Source: Epiperipatus broadwayi
Taxonomy: Eukaryota > Onychophora > Udeonychophora > Euonychophora > Peripatidae
Direction: 5' to 3'
DNA: 64,000 bases
Assembly: GCA_028023455.1 (NCBI GenBank)
Contig: JAQFVV010006827.1
Coordinates: forward strand, 243,281-307,280
Positions 22,606 to 35,393 of this stretch are shown here, piece by piece. The notes under the pieces were generated by a model. The model was not told the DNA's origin and did no database searches. It saw nothing but the letters and a program-made list of their open reading frames with translations. A program made the position numbers and the translations under genes. The first letter of the stretch is position 1. Each line of letters begins with the position of its first letter.

Positions 22606-22754
22606 TAAAAAATAAGTCAGATGTCACATAATCTAATTTAATAAGCTTGTATTTAAAAATGCTATATAGAGAGATTGCAAAATGAGGACACCAGTAGCAG
22701 ATACCAGTCTGGTTTGAGGATATTCTGTAAAGCTTGCTAAGAGCTTATTTTGCA

Positions 22755-22756
22755 AG

Positions 22757-22815
<59 letters not shown>
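22755..22815. repeat. (CT)n-(AT)n microsatellite
   Basis: About ten CT units run straight into a long AT tract. Confidence 0.97.
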
Positions 22816-22816
<1 letters not shown>

Positions 22817-23446
22817 TAATTTTATTATAGTTAATATTATGTAAATTATAGATAAAATAAATTTAACAGTGATGGAACAAACAATTTTAAAGAAAAAAAA
22901 AGAATAAATCTATTTACATACATATGGGATCGTTTTTTTGTATAGATAAATAAACAACAATAAATAGAAATTCTATTGATATTTGTTTATTAGTTTAAAT
23001 TTTTATCTAAATTATGATAGATATACATATATTATTTTAAATATTGAAGAAGGTAGACCAAAAAAAATGGACCAGCTGACAATAGGAAGGAATTATTCTT
23101 CAAAATATAAGAAAGATGTAAAAATTAGTAAAACAATATGAAACACTATACCCAGAATTTCAGGATATACATTCTTCACCAAATAGAGAAATCAATCTCC
23201 ATTCAAGTATATAAAATGAAACATCTAAATGAAACATGGGAGAAGACTTATTAAAGTAAATGTAATTAAAGTAAATGTAATGATTGACAAAATATGTTTT
23301 ATATATTGTAATATTATTATAATAAAAATAAAATCTTAATTTCCTACAATCATTCTGCTAAAGATTGTTATTTTTGTGCATAAATTCCAAAATTTTGAAG
23401 ATACTACTTTGCCAGAAGATTTGTGATGATAGTGTTTTATTTCTAT
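22816..23446. other. AT-rich spacer, nothing recognised
   Basis: Short K-rich frames occur without motif. The flank at 23400-23446 borders the PLE pair. Confidence 0.5.
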
Positions 23447-24298
23447 TTTTATATTGGACTACTTCCATCATATAATATGAATATTAAATGTCTTTAGAAA
23501 AAAATAACTTTCTTTAAAATATTCCAAACACATTCATCTGTAAGTAATAGCACATCAAACAGGTTAATATATGCACAATGTTTTGAGAAGTATTGTTATC
23601 CTCTCTTCTTCAGATGCTACTGACCTGACCAGTAACAGTATTAGCATGGGATTTGAAACTGGACTCTTAGAATCTTGAATACTGAATTTTAAGATTGCTC
23701 TAACCAACTGAGTCATTCTGCCAAAGGCAACAGTTGGTAGAAATTTCATATATTTATCTACGAGGTTCCTTCTGATTTCTCCATTTTTCCTAAGAGCAAA
23801 GTTGATTAGTAGTTTCCATGCACTATGTTTAGTCACACTATATTGGCTTTTGGGATTTCTTGCCATTGTCATGTGAGCAGCTTTTTAAAATTGTCTTCTT
23901 TGTGCATTTTCTTGTCTATCAAATATTTTTTTATTTTTTCAACTGGCACATACATGGTCTGCTACCTTAGACACATCTGTTTTTCTCTTCTAATCATCAG
24001 TTTGTGTTCCTGCAAGTAATTTTTAATGGGATGGCTAGTCTTACCAATATATGTTCTTCCACATTTGCATGGTATTTCATAAATGCAGTTTTTTCAGCAT
24101 TTTATGTTTAGGCTTTGTAGATGCTAGAATTCCTCACACTATATCTGATTACAGATTTTCCTTAATTTGTCTGCTATTTTTGGATGGGTACACTACAATA
24201 CCTATAATTGTCTTTTCTCTTGATGGTTCTTTTTGTTGTCTATTTAATGTTTTCTTAATAACAACTGATGGATAACCTAATAAAATATTAAATTGGCA
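23447..24298 (-). pseudogene. PLE 3' fragment, left arm of an inverted pair
   Basis: Reading leftward from 24298: VVIKKTLNRQQKE and TIIGIVVYPSKNSRQIKENL (end of the RT/linker), then IYEIPCKCGRTYIGKTSHP (GIY-YIG block, 24020-24100), HKLMIRREKQMCLR, LINFALRKN, a tRNA-like module, a decayed hammerhead-like ATCTGAAGAAGAG, and the end TTTTTATATTGGACTAC reversed. Frameshifts and stops break the frame. It meets its mirror copy at about 24298 with no visible spacer. Confidence 0.85.
23645..23728 (-). ncRNA. tRNA-like module in the PLE 3' UTR (left arm)
   Basis: The minus strand reads GGCAGAATGACTCAGTTGGT then TAGAGC (D-arm and box A-like), and about 50 nt on CCAGTTTCAAATCCC (box B-like). It lies between the endonuclease end and the hammerhead-like motif. 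No full cloverleaf was demonstrated. Confidence 0.55.
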
Positions 24299-25140
24299 AC
24301 AGAAAGAACTATAAAGAGAAAAGACAATTACTGCTACTGTTGTGTACTCATACATTTCTAAAATAGCAGACAAATTAAGGAAAATCTGTAATCAGTATAA
24401 CATCAGAATAACTTTCCAGAGCCATACCACACTATGAGGAAATCTAACATCTACAGAGCCTAAACTTAACATGCTGAAAAGAAAAAAAACGGCATCTATA
24501 AAATACCATGTGAATGTGGAAGAAGATATATTGGTGAGACCAGTTGTCCCATTGAAAAGCAATTGCAAGAACACAAACTGATGATTAGAAGAAAAAACAG
24601 ATGTGTCTAAGGTAGTAGATCATGTATGTGCCAAAGAACATATGTTCAATTAAGAAAATATAAAAATAGAAAATAGAGAAGAAAAGGTATAAAGAAGAAA
24701 ATTTAAAGAAGATGCTCACATGACAATGACAAAAATCTCATAATCCAATCTAGTGTGATGATATATAATGTATGGAAACCACTAATTAACTTTGCTCTTA
24801 GGAAAAAGTAAAGAAATCAAGAAGAACTTCCTAGATAAGTATATGAAATTTCTACTGATTGTTGCCTTTGGCAGAATGGCTCAGTTGGTTATACAATTGC
24901 CTTAAAATTCAATACTAAAGAATCTAAGCATACAGGCTCAAATCCCATGCTAGTACATTTACTGGTCAGGTCAGAAACTCCTGAAGAAAAGTGAATAATA
25001 ATACCTCTCAAAATACTGGGCATATACAAATCTGTTTGATGTGCTATTACTAACAGTTGAATGTATTTGAAATATTAAAAGAAGGTCAATATTTTATAAA
25101 GACATTCAATATTTATATTAGATGGTGAAAATAGTCCAAT
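24299..25140 (+). pseudogene. PLE 3' fragment, right arm of an inverted pair
   Basis: It mirrors 23447-24298. The plus strand reads GIYKIPCECGRRYIGETSCP at 24490-24550, then QLQEHKLMIRRKNRCV and a stop, later VWKPLINFALRK, the tRNA-like module (24866-24950), CTCCTGAAGAAAAG, and the terminal AGTCCAATATAAAAATACAA. The GIY and YIG blocks and the Cys pair are kept, but stops break the protein. The two arms have diverged, so the palindrome is old. Confidence 0.85.
24866..24950 (+). ncRNA. tRNA-like module in the PLE 3' UTR (right arm)
   Basis: Box A-like TGGCTCAGTTGGTTA starts at 24877 and box B-like GGCTCAAATCCC at 24935, a spacing of about 58 nt as in a tRNA with a long variable arm. The position relative to the endonuclease matches the left arm. 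Confidence 0.55.
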
Positions 25141-25960
25141 ATAAAAATACAACTACTTTGCCACTTTACATAGATTCCATAATGAAAAAAGGCAAACTAA
25201 GGTTTGCATAAAAACAATAGATATAAGATGAGATTTATATGCTATTCCTTCATTAAAATATAGCAAAACTAAGGACATTAATGATATTTCTGATGTCAGA
25301 AGGTCAAACATTATATGAATAAGACATACACTTATGATTCAACAGATCATGATTGGAAGTAAGAAGATATTTATTATGAAGAAAGTGAAACTTGTAAATG
25401 CAACAAATATTAAAAATCTTTTGAAAAACTCAATTAAGGAAATATTTAAAAGACTTGAAAAACTAAAAGCCATTATCTCAGCCATCCAAGTTTCAAGTAT
25501 AAATTTTAACAGTGGAGGAGTAAAATCAAGTTATAGCATAGCATCATTATACCAGTTTACTATTCACTGGAGAAATTGTAAATAATGAGATAAAAAACTC
25601 ATCTATATGGATGAGAACAAAGCAGAGACAACAAAAACAGACCTATGGAATATACGTAAATAAAATAAGTTCCACAGAATCTAAGATATATAGAAAACAA
25701 ATAAAAACTTTGTTTAGATATTCCTTAAAATGAATCTTTGAATATTATCACAGGATTGCCAAAATAGATCTAGACAACCTGATATATGAAATCGAATGTT
25801 TGATGATAATTTAAATAGGATGTCATAGTATTCATTACTGCCATAACATTAGAGAGATTCTTATACAGTATCTTATGACACAAGGAAGCATATATCATTA
25901 GTCACGACTCACAAAGAAAGATAATTTAAATATTATGATTTTATAATAAATTCCTTGTAG
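25141..25960. other. Unassigned stretch between PLE fragments
   Basis: A plus-strand frame (25334-25585) is K/I/S-rich with no motif I recognise. It could be decayed upstream PLE coding sequence or unrelated DNA. Confidence 0.35.
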
Positions 25961-25964
25961 AGAG

Positions 25965-26345
25965 CTATTGATTTTAAAAACTATTCAGATGTTCAGATTT
26001 TTGGGATTTGGTTATCATTGATTTGTGTGATACACAATAGTGCCTATAATTGTTTTTTTTTTTATGTTTCTTTAGTTGTCTAATTAAGGTTTCCTTAATG
26101 ACATCTAAAATTAACCATGAGAGTTTGATTTATATAGATCTTTTCTTTCTTGCCAAATTACTGGTTCCTGAATAAACTTCTTTTTCTATGTTTCATAATA
26201 TTGGTATAATTCCATATTTTTTGTTTGCGACATGAGTGGATATATATGCTAATTTTTTTTCTATGAATGAGGGTCTTCTCTGAGCTGTTACTTTTGATTT
26301 TGCTATGAGGAAGTCTTGTCACAAGAACATCTAAAGCCAATTTTT
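25965..26345 (-). pseudogene. PLE reverse transcriptase C-terminal fragment
   Basis: The minus strand reads KLALDVLVTRLPHSKIK, then LIHRKKISIYIHS, which follows the Penelope RT block 'FLDVLVTR...YRKxTxTxxYxxxxS'. It continues to DVIKETLIRQLKK, which aligns with VVIKKTLNRQQKE in the 24-kb copy. So this is a second, overlapping copy and not an upstream part of it. Stops are present. Confidence 0.7.
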
Positions 26346-27061
26346 TTCATTTTGGGTATAGTGTGACATTAATTGAAATGGATATGTTACTGATATTACT
26401 TTACTTATGTGGTCGTATAACAAATGTGCCATTCACAAAGTGACAAATTTTAAGTAGATATTCTCATATTTAATGGCTGTGGTTTCATGTTTTTACATAT
26501 AAATGTTGATAAGGAATCAATTACCTGATTTTATTGAAGAATTCTGAGTTGTAATGAAAGTATGATGTTGCTGAATATTAAGACATTTATTGTTAAGACT
26601 AGAAGCTTACATTGTCAAAACATATCAAGATTTTTTCTCAAGGTTTTTAGTTCTTTTACCTACATGCCACAGCCATTTGTAAGATATTTAAGCACTTTGT
26701 GGAATTAATCAGTAATATAAAGTTTGAAATCGCTAGCATACTAATAAGATTATTCTGTGTAAAGTACTGTCTGTTGTAAGGAAAAAAATAATGATATCTT
26801 ACAACCAAAGCAACTCTTCCCATTGTGAATATAATGTCTTCTCTTACAATAGAGAATAATTCAACACAGAATACACCCGTGAGTGAGTTTTCCATATGAA
26901 AGCTTATTAATATGTCAGTACTTTCAATATTTGTTTTTAAATAACTTCACAAAATGCTTAAAATCTTTGATAAAAGTCTTTGTGTTGCATGTCAAATGCG
27001 TTAACTTTGGTAAATATTTAACTAAGTCATTTTTTATTGATTTAATTTGAGATGCATATTA
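26346..27061. other. AT-rich spacer, nothing recognised
   Basis: The minus frame 26656-26895 has no motif. Confidence 0.5.
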
Positions 27062-27167
27062 AGTCAAGCATTGGTGGTCAAGAGGTCAGCGGCAGCTGCT
27101 TTACAAGAAGTTGTCCTGGGTTAGCAGGTTCGCTTCCCGACTGATGCTATGACACATGGGGAAAAAA
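27062..27167 (+). mobile_element. tRNA-derived SINE
   Basis: AGTCAAGCATTGGTGGTCAA is followed by box B-like AGGTTCGCTTCCC and ends TATGACACATGGGG plus a run of A. It is very close to the copy at 19709. I could not find a convincing TSD. Confidence 0.82.
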
Positions 27168-28450
27168 AGTCTAGTTTCAATATATAATATATAGATTTAA
27201 GAAAACAAAATTATTATAAAAAATAGTAATTATTTTTTGAAAAATATTTGAAGTACGTTTATTTAATTGAAGTATTTTTCTCTTTTCATTTTTTTACACC
27301 TATTATTTAAATTTTACTAAAATAAAAATAAAAATAAACAAAATTTTAATTACATGTTATTAATAAAAACTGAAAATTATTATGCATAAGAAAAAAGATA
27401 AACATTTGCACAGTAGGGAACTTACAAGCAAAAATTTCTATTGTATTTTTATTCAACGATTTTTTGTGTGTTTTGTTTCAAGGATACTTATTCCCCCAAG
27501 AGAATGTTTGTAATTTTCATTTAAAGTATATTTCTGTTGAATACTTACTTTGTAGAGATTTTTTTAAAACATATTTATTTTAAAAAAAATCTATGTAGAC
27601 TGATAAAATGTATTTTGAAATAAAAATCAACAGGAATAAAAAAGATAACATATAAAAAAGAATATATGGTTGCGGGGGGGGGGGGAATGATAGTAATAAA
27701 AAAATGAATCAAAGTCTAATACGATCAAAAAGATTGATAAGATGTAAACAAAATTTCAAGGGAAAAAAAACGTTAGCTTTCAACCGACAATATTTAAGTA
27801 AAATGAGAAAGATAATAAACCAAAAACCCAACAAAAATATTTACTCCCATTTTAAGTCAATATTTATGCGATAAACTTTAAAAATGACGGTACAATATAT
27901 TCGATAAGTTGAATAAAAATAAGCAAAGGCATCCAGTTAGCGCTAATTTTGTTTAGGGCCATTTACAGCAAGTTCAATATGAATTATTGTGCATCTCCGT
28001 TTTTTTTTTTTTAGTAATGTATTTTCTTCTCTCTTTATATATTATAGTGCATATAATTTTATTTCGGATTTAGTTTTAATTTTTACAAATCAATAGTCAT
28101 AAAAAGCAAACCTTGAATATAGAATATTTTGATCTACACACGCATATATATATATATATGCAAGCTTATAATTATTAATTATGTATATAATAATTGATTC
28201 ATTACAAATGAATTAATTTTAATTTGTAGTTTACAAAGAGACCTTTAAATTATTCTTAATATTCCCAGCGCATGGTGTCATCAATAATAAAAGAACTAAC
28301 GCTTTCTCAGTATCTATGCTAAAGGCTTCTAAATAATTGTCAACTGAATTAAATAAAAAAATCAGTTTTATTAACTAACTACTACCATTGCGTTTAAGTT
28401 GTTACTTTGTGAATCAAATCTCATATGCTCTCAAACTGTTATATTTAAGT
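27168..28450. other. AT-rich spacer with a G12 tract
   Basis: The only notable item is a run of 12 G at 27674-27685, an outlier in this AT-rich region. No coding signal. Confidence 0.55.
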
Positions 28451-28454
28451 TAAA

Positions 28455-28640
28455 GTTTTTCCCTAGCACAGATATATACTTTAATCCAAGTTAAATATTA
28501 ATATATCTGATTTTCTATATTCACACATCGGATTTTTCATGTTTCTTTTTCGTATGTGTATTAATGTTATCGATGTATTAACAAACTCCATTTCTCTCTC
28601 TTTTAATTTTTTCACATTTTTTCATATTCCAAATTATTAA
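28455..28640 (+). repeat. Diverged copy of the 12.4-kb repeat arm
   Basis: CCTAGCACAGATATATACTT, then AATATTAATATATCTGATTT, then CACACATCGGA follow 12395-12560 in the same order. No ribozyme core is left. Confidence 0.6.
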
Positions 28641-30639
28641 TATGTGTTCTAGAGGAATGTTATTAGATAAGTGTTGATTATTGAAAGGACAGTTTTTCAG
28701 ATAATGTTCTGATTCCAGTGCCAAATGAACCCAACCATTATATTCATTGTCCACGTTTTTTTTTCTTCTTCAGTTGGAAATCAATGCCGAAAACAACTTA
28801 CTAATATTGAAACAAGTAAAAAAATCATAACTGACATGTAAATTACTTTTCTAGTTTTTAATAAAAATTGTCATTAAAATTATAAAAGGCTGTTTAAAAG
28901 TATTTCTTCCATCATTATCATTAGTATCCAATATTCATAATTTTATTTTAAATTGAAATGCATATGTTAGATCATTTACGTCTTTTAGATTCAAAACTGC
29001 ATAGCAATTTCAATCACATTAAATGAGACATATTTATGTTAGCTAGCATAAGTTTATGTAATGCTTTTCATGATTAACGCACCGCAAATATGAATATTTG
29101 CACGCACACACACACACACCACACACAAAACATCATTAAATTATTACATCTAAGTATAAATTTTATTCTAATACAAAATAACAAAAACAAATGTTAAAAA
29201 AAAAAACTTTTTTTTTTTTTACTGTTTGAAATTTGATTCTCAGGTTACTGTGAAATCTTTTATTAATATTTATATGACATCATTTTTGTGTTTAAATCTC
29301 TTAAAATTATCAAACATAAGAAATAAAACATATATAGCAGAACATTTTTTGTATTTAAATCTCTCAGATTACAGAATAAAACATATATTTAGTACATAAT
29401 TATATAAGACATAATCATTAACTTTCCATACAAGATAACACAATGGTAATTGAAGCATAACCCCAAATAATGATTTTAATAATCTTAATGTAATGTTATT
29501 TTCATCGCACGTATATATTATTGATATACTGAACATCATTTGCATATGTTTTTCATTAATCACTTTTATTATACTAAAATAATGCATAAAGTATAATATA
29601 TATTCATTTAATTTTCATCTATTGAATCAAATTGGTAATGGAAATATCAACAATATTGATAAAATACTACTTTTAAATTAATTAGGAATAATAAATAAAA
29701 TAATTACATTTATGATTTTAAGCTTTTATGACAATTTGTAGTAGGAAATAACATATTTGGAATAAATTTAAATTATTTTTTTTTTATAAAATAGTGAGCG
29801 ACTGAAAATACATAATTTTATTTTACATTTAAGTTCCAAAAAAATCCAAAATTAAAAGTGTTAGACATCATGTAAGAACTTTTTTTTAATCTTGTAATAA
29901 GAAAATGGAAGTAATTTATTTGGACAAATGGATTCTAAATGATCAAACTTTAAAAAGGAACATGAAATTGATAGCTAATTTGAAAAGATGCTTGTAATAT
30001 TTCACATTTTATTGTTTCTAAGTAACCAGTAGAATATAATGAAAACAGTTATCTGAAAGCTTAATACATCTTTTGAATTGCTTTTCAAATGGAATTTATA
30101 TATATCAATAACTATTTAGTTGTATTGAGCTTTTAGGATTTTTTTAAAATTAAAAAAAATAATGACAGTCAAACATCATTTGACCGCCTGAGCACTTTAT
30201 CATAGGACTTATTTTTTTTAATAAAAATAGTAACTTAATTTTGAAAATCATTTCATAAATAGTAAAATTTGATAAATACTTTCAATGTGTGATTAATGTG
30301 TGTATCATTTTTAAAAATATTATATATTATTATAGCCACTTTAGAAAACAATAGATATTTTCAAATTGATAAATCTCCTGTCTCTAGATTGCATTGATTC
30401 TATGATTTTCAGTGAGCTGTATTTTTTCTTTTTTTTACTTAACAAATAAGAGGTCTTTATTAGGTAAAATTTTATCTAAACTTGCAAAAAATAATTTATA
30501 ATTTAACTAGATATATCAGAAAAAGAAAATGGTGTATAAATGACAAAAAGTAGATTTTATATATTCTTTCTCCATCTCACAATTACCAATTGAAAACTCT
30601 GAAAGATTAGTTTTTTGGTCATTAAATGTGCAAAAATGT
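28641..30639. other. AT-rich spacer, nothing recognised
   Basis: A short (CA)n lies at 29104-29118. The minus ORF 29369-29587 has no motif. Confidence 0.55.
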
Positions 30640-31530
30640 TCTATAAAGAATTATATAGCAAGAAATACTAATAAAAAGAAGTATCCCTATAATATTGTAT
30701 CATTTAAATTGCCCAGTATTTTAAATGAAAAACCAAGGCATGCAATTAAATGTATAAAAAGGGAGAAGTCCCAAATAATGATGGAATTATTATTAATATC
30801 ATAAAGGAAGGAATTGAAGAAATAGAAAAAGTGTTATCAATATTATATATCAAATATCAAAATGTACCAGATGATTAAAAGAATGCTGTAATATTGATTT
30901 TTAAAAAAAGATGATAAAAATATTAAACATTATTAAGCTATCACTTTACTACAAAATAACAAACATGCCAATATAATTACAACTTCTCTAATGCACCTTC
31001 AATTTTAATTGATTTAAAGGACAACCTATATAAATTAGGATATTGAGAAAAAGTTATAAAAAAGATTAATGAATATGAATTGCACTTATACTTTGAATTT
31101 GTAGAATATAAAAAGACAATGATTCTATAAACATCCCCATGGTAATTGAAAATGTGGATCATCAAGTTGTATACCCAGAGTATTGTCTTATTCTAAAGAA
31201 TATTTATGAAAATACCATTAGAAGTGATTAGATTACATGGTAATACTAAGAATATTAATATTAACAATGGCATATTACAGGCTAATTCCATTTTTTTAAA
31301 CATTTTTGCAGTAGTTTTAGAAAATATAAGATGAAAAGTTAAAGGAGGAAAAAGCATATAGAGATTACGTAAGTCATTAAAATTCTTCTGATGAAGTGGG
31401 TGTGTTTTTTGTTGTTGTTGCAAATATAGCTTCAGAGTTATGGGAAATGTTGCAAGGAAATTCTCACATTAAAATAAAACAGTAAGATTAAAAATAAATA
31501 GTAAAGTAATGTTAATTATAATGTATGAAT
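30640..31530 (+). pseudogene. RTE-type reverse transcriptase relic
   Basis: In shifting plus-strand frames the order matches an RTE/CFDP2-like RT. First NNDGIIINIIKEGIEEIEKV (the GPDG...E block) and PDD-KNAVILIFKK near 30770-30910. Then NEYELHLYFEFVEYKK near 31070, IRLHGNTKNIN near 31220-31260, NGILQANSIFLNIFAVVLE (the RQGD block) and VVANIASELWEMLQG near 31410-31460. Last comes LKINSKVMLI at about 31490. The FADD catalytic box is not legible. It is inactive and belongs with the pieces at 1-675 and 40147-40790. Confidence 0.75.
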
Positions 31531-32271
31531 ATTTATATGCCTAATTAAAAATAAAAAAAAACAACAACAATTATATCATTTAATAAAATATTTAGGTTCA
31601 AAAAAAGATTGAGTATATAGTTATATCTTAAAATCCATTGAGAAAATGCTGATTTAATAAATAACTATCATTACTATTATTTTCTTTTTAGTTTTTAAAA
31701 AAACTGTTATAACAGGTAAGCTATTTTATAAATATTATTTTATTAAAATATAGACTATTTTATGAATATAAGGTTATAAACACTAATTAAAGTCATTTAT
31801 ATATTTTTAAATGTAATATTGATTTTGAAAGCTATTTTTCATTTGTTGAAGAACATATCTTTATATATGTTGTTTTTTGAGTTCCAAATTACAAATAATA
31901 AAAATAATCACAAACAAATAGCATACTAAATGGAAAAATAATTCGTATTTTTATTCTTAATTAATATTTTTCTTTTCTTCTTTTTCGTTTTAACTTCTAT
32001 TTATTTCACGTCATTACTGACTTACTTAGTGTATTTGAAAAATGAGAATCTATTTCTTAACAAGTATTTATAATTAATTTATTTGCTTTCAAAATATATT
32101 TCTCAAATTTCCTTACTAAATCGTGAGCTTTATACTTTTTGTTAAATAAGATAAAAATAATTTTGCTAATATTTTTATATAATATGTGTATTGAAAACAT
32201 AGATGTTATTGTAATTAATATATGTTAAGATTCATTAAAAAACGAATTATTGTCAATGTATAGATGTGTGT

Positions 32272-32302
<31 letters not shown>

Positions 32303-35290
32303 TTTTTTATTTTATTTTATATATATTTTATTTTTTTTTTTTTTTTTAAAATTTTTTATATTTAATGCAGGCAGTAGTTTCCACTTTCATTCCTTTTTGA
32401 TGTTTCATTTTACAAATACTATGATATGGCTAGCAGGCCCACTAGATTATCTGAATCTAGACATTTATATCTGATAACCTTTCACATGTACCTTTGATCC
32501 CTTTTTGTACTTTATTTCTTAAAATGAGAGATTTTGCTTTTTGACCATATCACTATAACACTAATAGTTAGGTAAAAGTAAACATCTTTAAACCACAGTG
32601 GAGTTCATTGAACATAAATCATTTCTCAGATCTTACCATAACAAATGTGTTTCAATATTTTACAAGTTCACTAGCTCAGATTATATATAACTAATTTAGG
32701 ATGGCAATTCACTCATCCTTCATGAAATAGATGATGGATGTGTTATAATAATACTAAAGATCACTAAATATTATAAAATCAATATTTATTTATGGCCTTT
32801 AACAGTAAACAGCTCATTAATTAAAATGTTGATGACGATGATGATGATGATAATAATAACGATAATGACAAGTTTCATTACAGCTCTAGGACTAAGCCTA
32901 AACATAAAACTAATTTTTATAAAGAAATTCCTAATTATTGCTTAATTTTAGCATATTTACTTATATCTTAAATAACTAATATTCAACCATTGATGATGAT
33001 GAATAATCACACTTAACAAAGACTACACTTAATGAAATATATACGCCTCGTTTAATAAAACAAACTAATATTTATTACTACATTTCAACATATACATAAA
33101 AATTTCTAGATAATATGAAAATTGACATGAATAATAATAATAATAATTGATTATATAACAATCCTCAATTAATTTTAAGTTCTTCCCCCTTTCCCTTCAA
33201 ATGTATTTTGTATTAAGTTGACCACATTGACCATATTTTCCTCCATGAGAAAAGTATTTAAAAAATATTATCTCTCATTGGCCACATACTTTAAAATCCA
33301 ACATGTAAATAGAATGTAAAAAAAATGTTAGTAAAATTGAAAGAGCAAGTTTTAGAAACAAGTTTTAAATTATTTTCTCCCCTCCCTTCCAAGCCTGAAA
33401 TCTATACTGAACTTGAAACAAAATAATCTAATATTCTAATACTACTCATTATTTCACATTCACTCACAATTATACACATGTAAAATATCATTATGTATGT
33501 CGTTTTTATCCCATAATAACAAAATATTATTAAAAACCAAAATAATAATAATATATTAGTTAAAACTAAAATCATATACCATAAAAAATTTTTTACACAT
33601 TAATATTGTAAAATTAATAAACAAATCATTTTCATACTTCAAGATCATTTATGAAGCTCAAAGTTATTTTTAGTAAGACATTCTTGTTTTTAATTGATCT
33701 GAATAGTCTTTAAAAGTTCTTTAAATAAAATATACCACTTTATTGCTAAAATGTTTATTAAGACTGATATCATAAAGAAAATAGATATAAAAAGTCATAT
33801 TACCGATCTTTTGTTTGTGGCGAATTTCCAAGGGTTCAAACTTGTCTTGTTAATTTATATTTCTCGTACCATTTCCTTTTACTGGGAACATCTCTTTCTT
33901 GAGGTAACTACTTGATGATGATACTCTATTGAGTATTTCTTTAGTGGATATTTGGAATCATTATATTAATTTTTCTTCTTTCTGTCACATGGTGAATCCG
34001 TTTTTCCCTTTGTAAATTTTCTTGGTTTAAAATCAGTTGTTGTAACAATTAATTGACTTGTGATTAATATTTATCAGTAGATTAATTCATCTTCTTTGAA
34101 TGCAGGTGAATGCTTTCTTCCTTCTATTAAAAACATCTTATTTCTCTGGTCAGTTGAAAGGTGTAGAATATTATTTTAGACACATCTTTTCTTTCCTATG
34201 TGATGCCTTCCCCAGATGTCCACAATGGGACATACTAAATTTTTCTAACTGCCTTTCTTATATTTTCAACTTCAAATTTGATAGTTTATAATCTGAACAA
34301 TCACATAATAATCTTAATAATAATTCAAGACGCTTTTTATATCCATTTTTACTAACTTAACCTCAGAGATGCATCACTTGCTATTTTGACAAATTTGTTT
34401 TAATTAGATCTCTAATTTATTTTCAACTATATTATTTTTCAACTGAAAAGTTTAATCCTTTTTCCAGACACTTTTGTTTTAAAAAAAAATAGACTCAATT
34501 CTTATTTCCTTTCTTTTTTTTTTTTTTTTAACATCCAGGTAACACTTCAAATCTTTGAGCTTCCTTCTTTAGATCTTGATAAGACAATTTCAAAAATTAT
34601 AGTTCTGACTCATTATAAGCTTCCAAAGTGAAACAATCATTTACAAAAAAAAATTGCTACAAAGATTGATATCTGATTAAACAGATTTCCTCTTTTAACA
34701 AACAATTGTACAAAAATAATTTAACAGATTTAATACTTCCTTTTCTTTCAATATTTAGGAAATGTAAAATTTTGTATGTAATGTACACACATCCTTCATT
34801 CTTTCAAATCATTCATAAACTAACCTTAAATACTATAATTGCTAGCTTAGTATTATACCCATTATTTAATTAAATCTGTAACTTTTAAATCCCAATTATA
34901 ATTAAAGAAAAGCAAAATAAAAGCATAGAATAAAATATTAGATTGATCAGCATAGGTTAGTTTTAAAGAAAGTTAAAAGTAATATTTGAAATATAAAACA
35001 ATTAAATAATTTACACATACTTGCCTATGTTGCATAAACTTCTTTTTAACAGAAATTTAAATATTAATGTTTAAATGTGTATTACCTTTCTATCAACACA
35101 CAAACAAGTAAAGCATATAATTGTGGACCCATTCTTTCTCTAATTAAAGCTTTTAGAACTGGACCTTGTAGGGTTTAAACTTGGATGCCCTACAACTTCA
35201 TTTATGATTAAAAAAAAATGTGATGATGATTTTTGTTTACCTTTTCTACATGCACTTACTAAAATTTATCTAGTGACTAAATTGTAATCA
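31531..35290. other. AT-rich spacer with a T-rich tract
   Basis: A T-rich low-complexity run lies at 32277-32350 and short GAT and ATA microsatellites near 32836 and 33133. The frame 34100-34291 has no motif. Nothing else was recognised. Confidence 0.5.
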
Positions 35291-35302
35291 CAATATATAT
35301 AT

Positions 35303-35388
<86 letters not shown>
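35291..35388. repeat. (AT)n microsatellite
   Basis: Nearly 100 bp of AT with one or two AAAT interruptions. Confidence 0.98.

Positions 35389-35393
<5 letters not shown>

Noticed and set aside
27674-27685. G12 run as a G-quadruplex or promoter element
   Set aside because: A single homopolymer in a spacer with no neighbouring gene; likely a slippage product.
33780-34300. Possible PLE or Gypsy coding remnant on the minus strand (SHRKEKMCLK)
   Set aside because: Only a few residues fit, with no second block in order.
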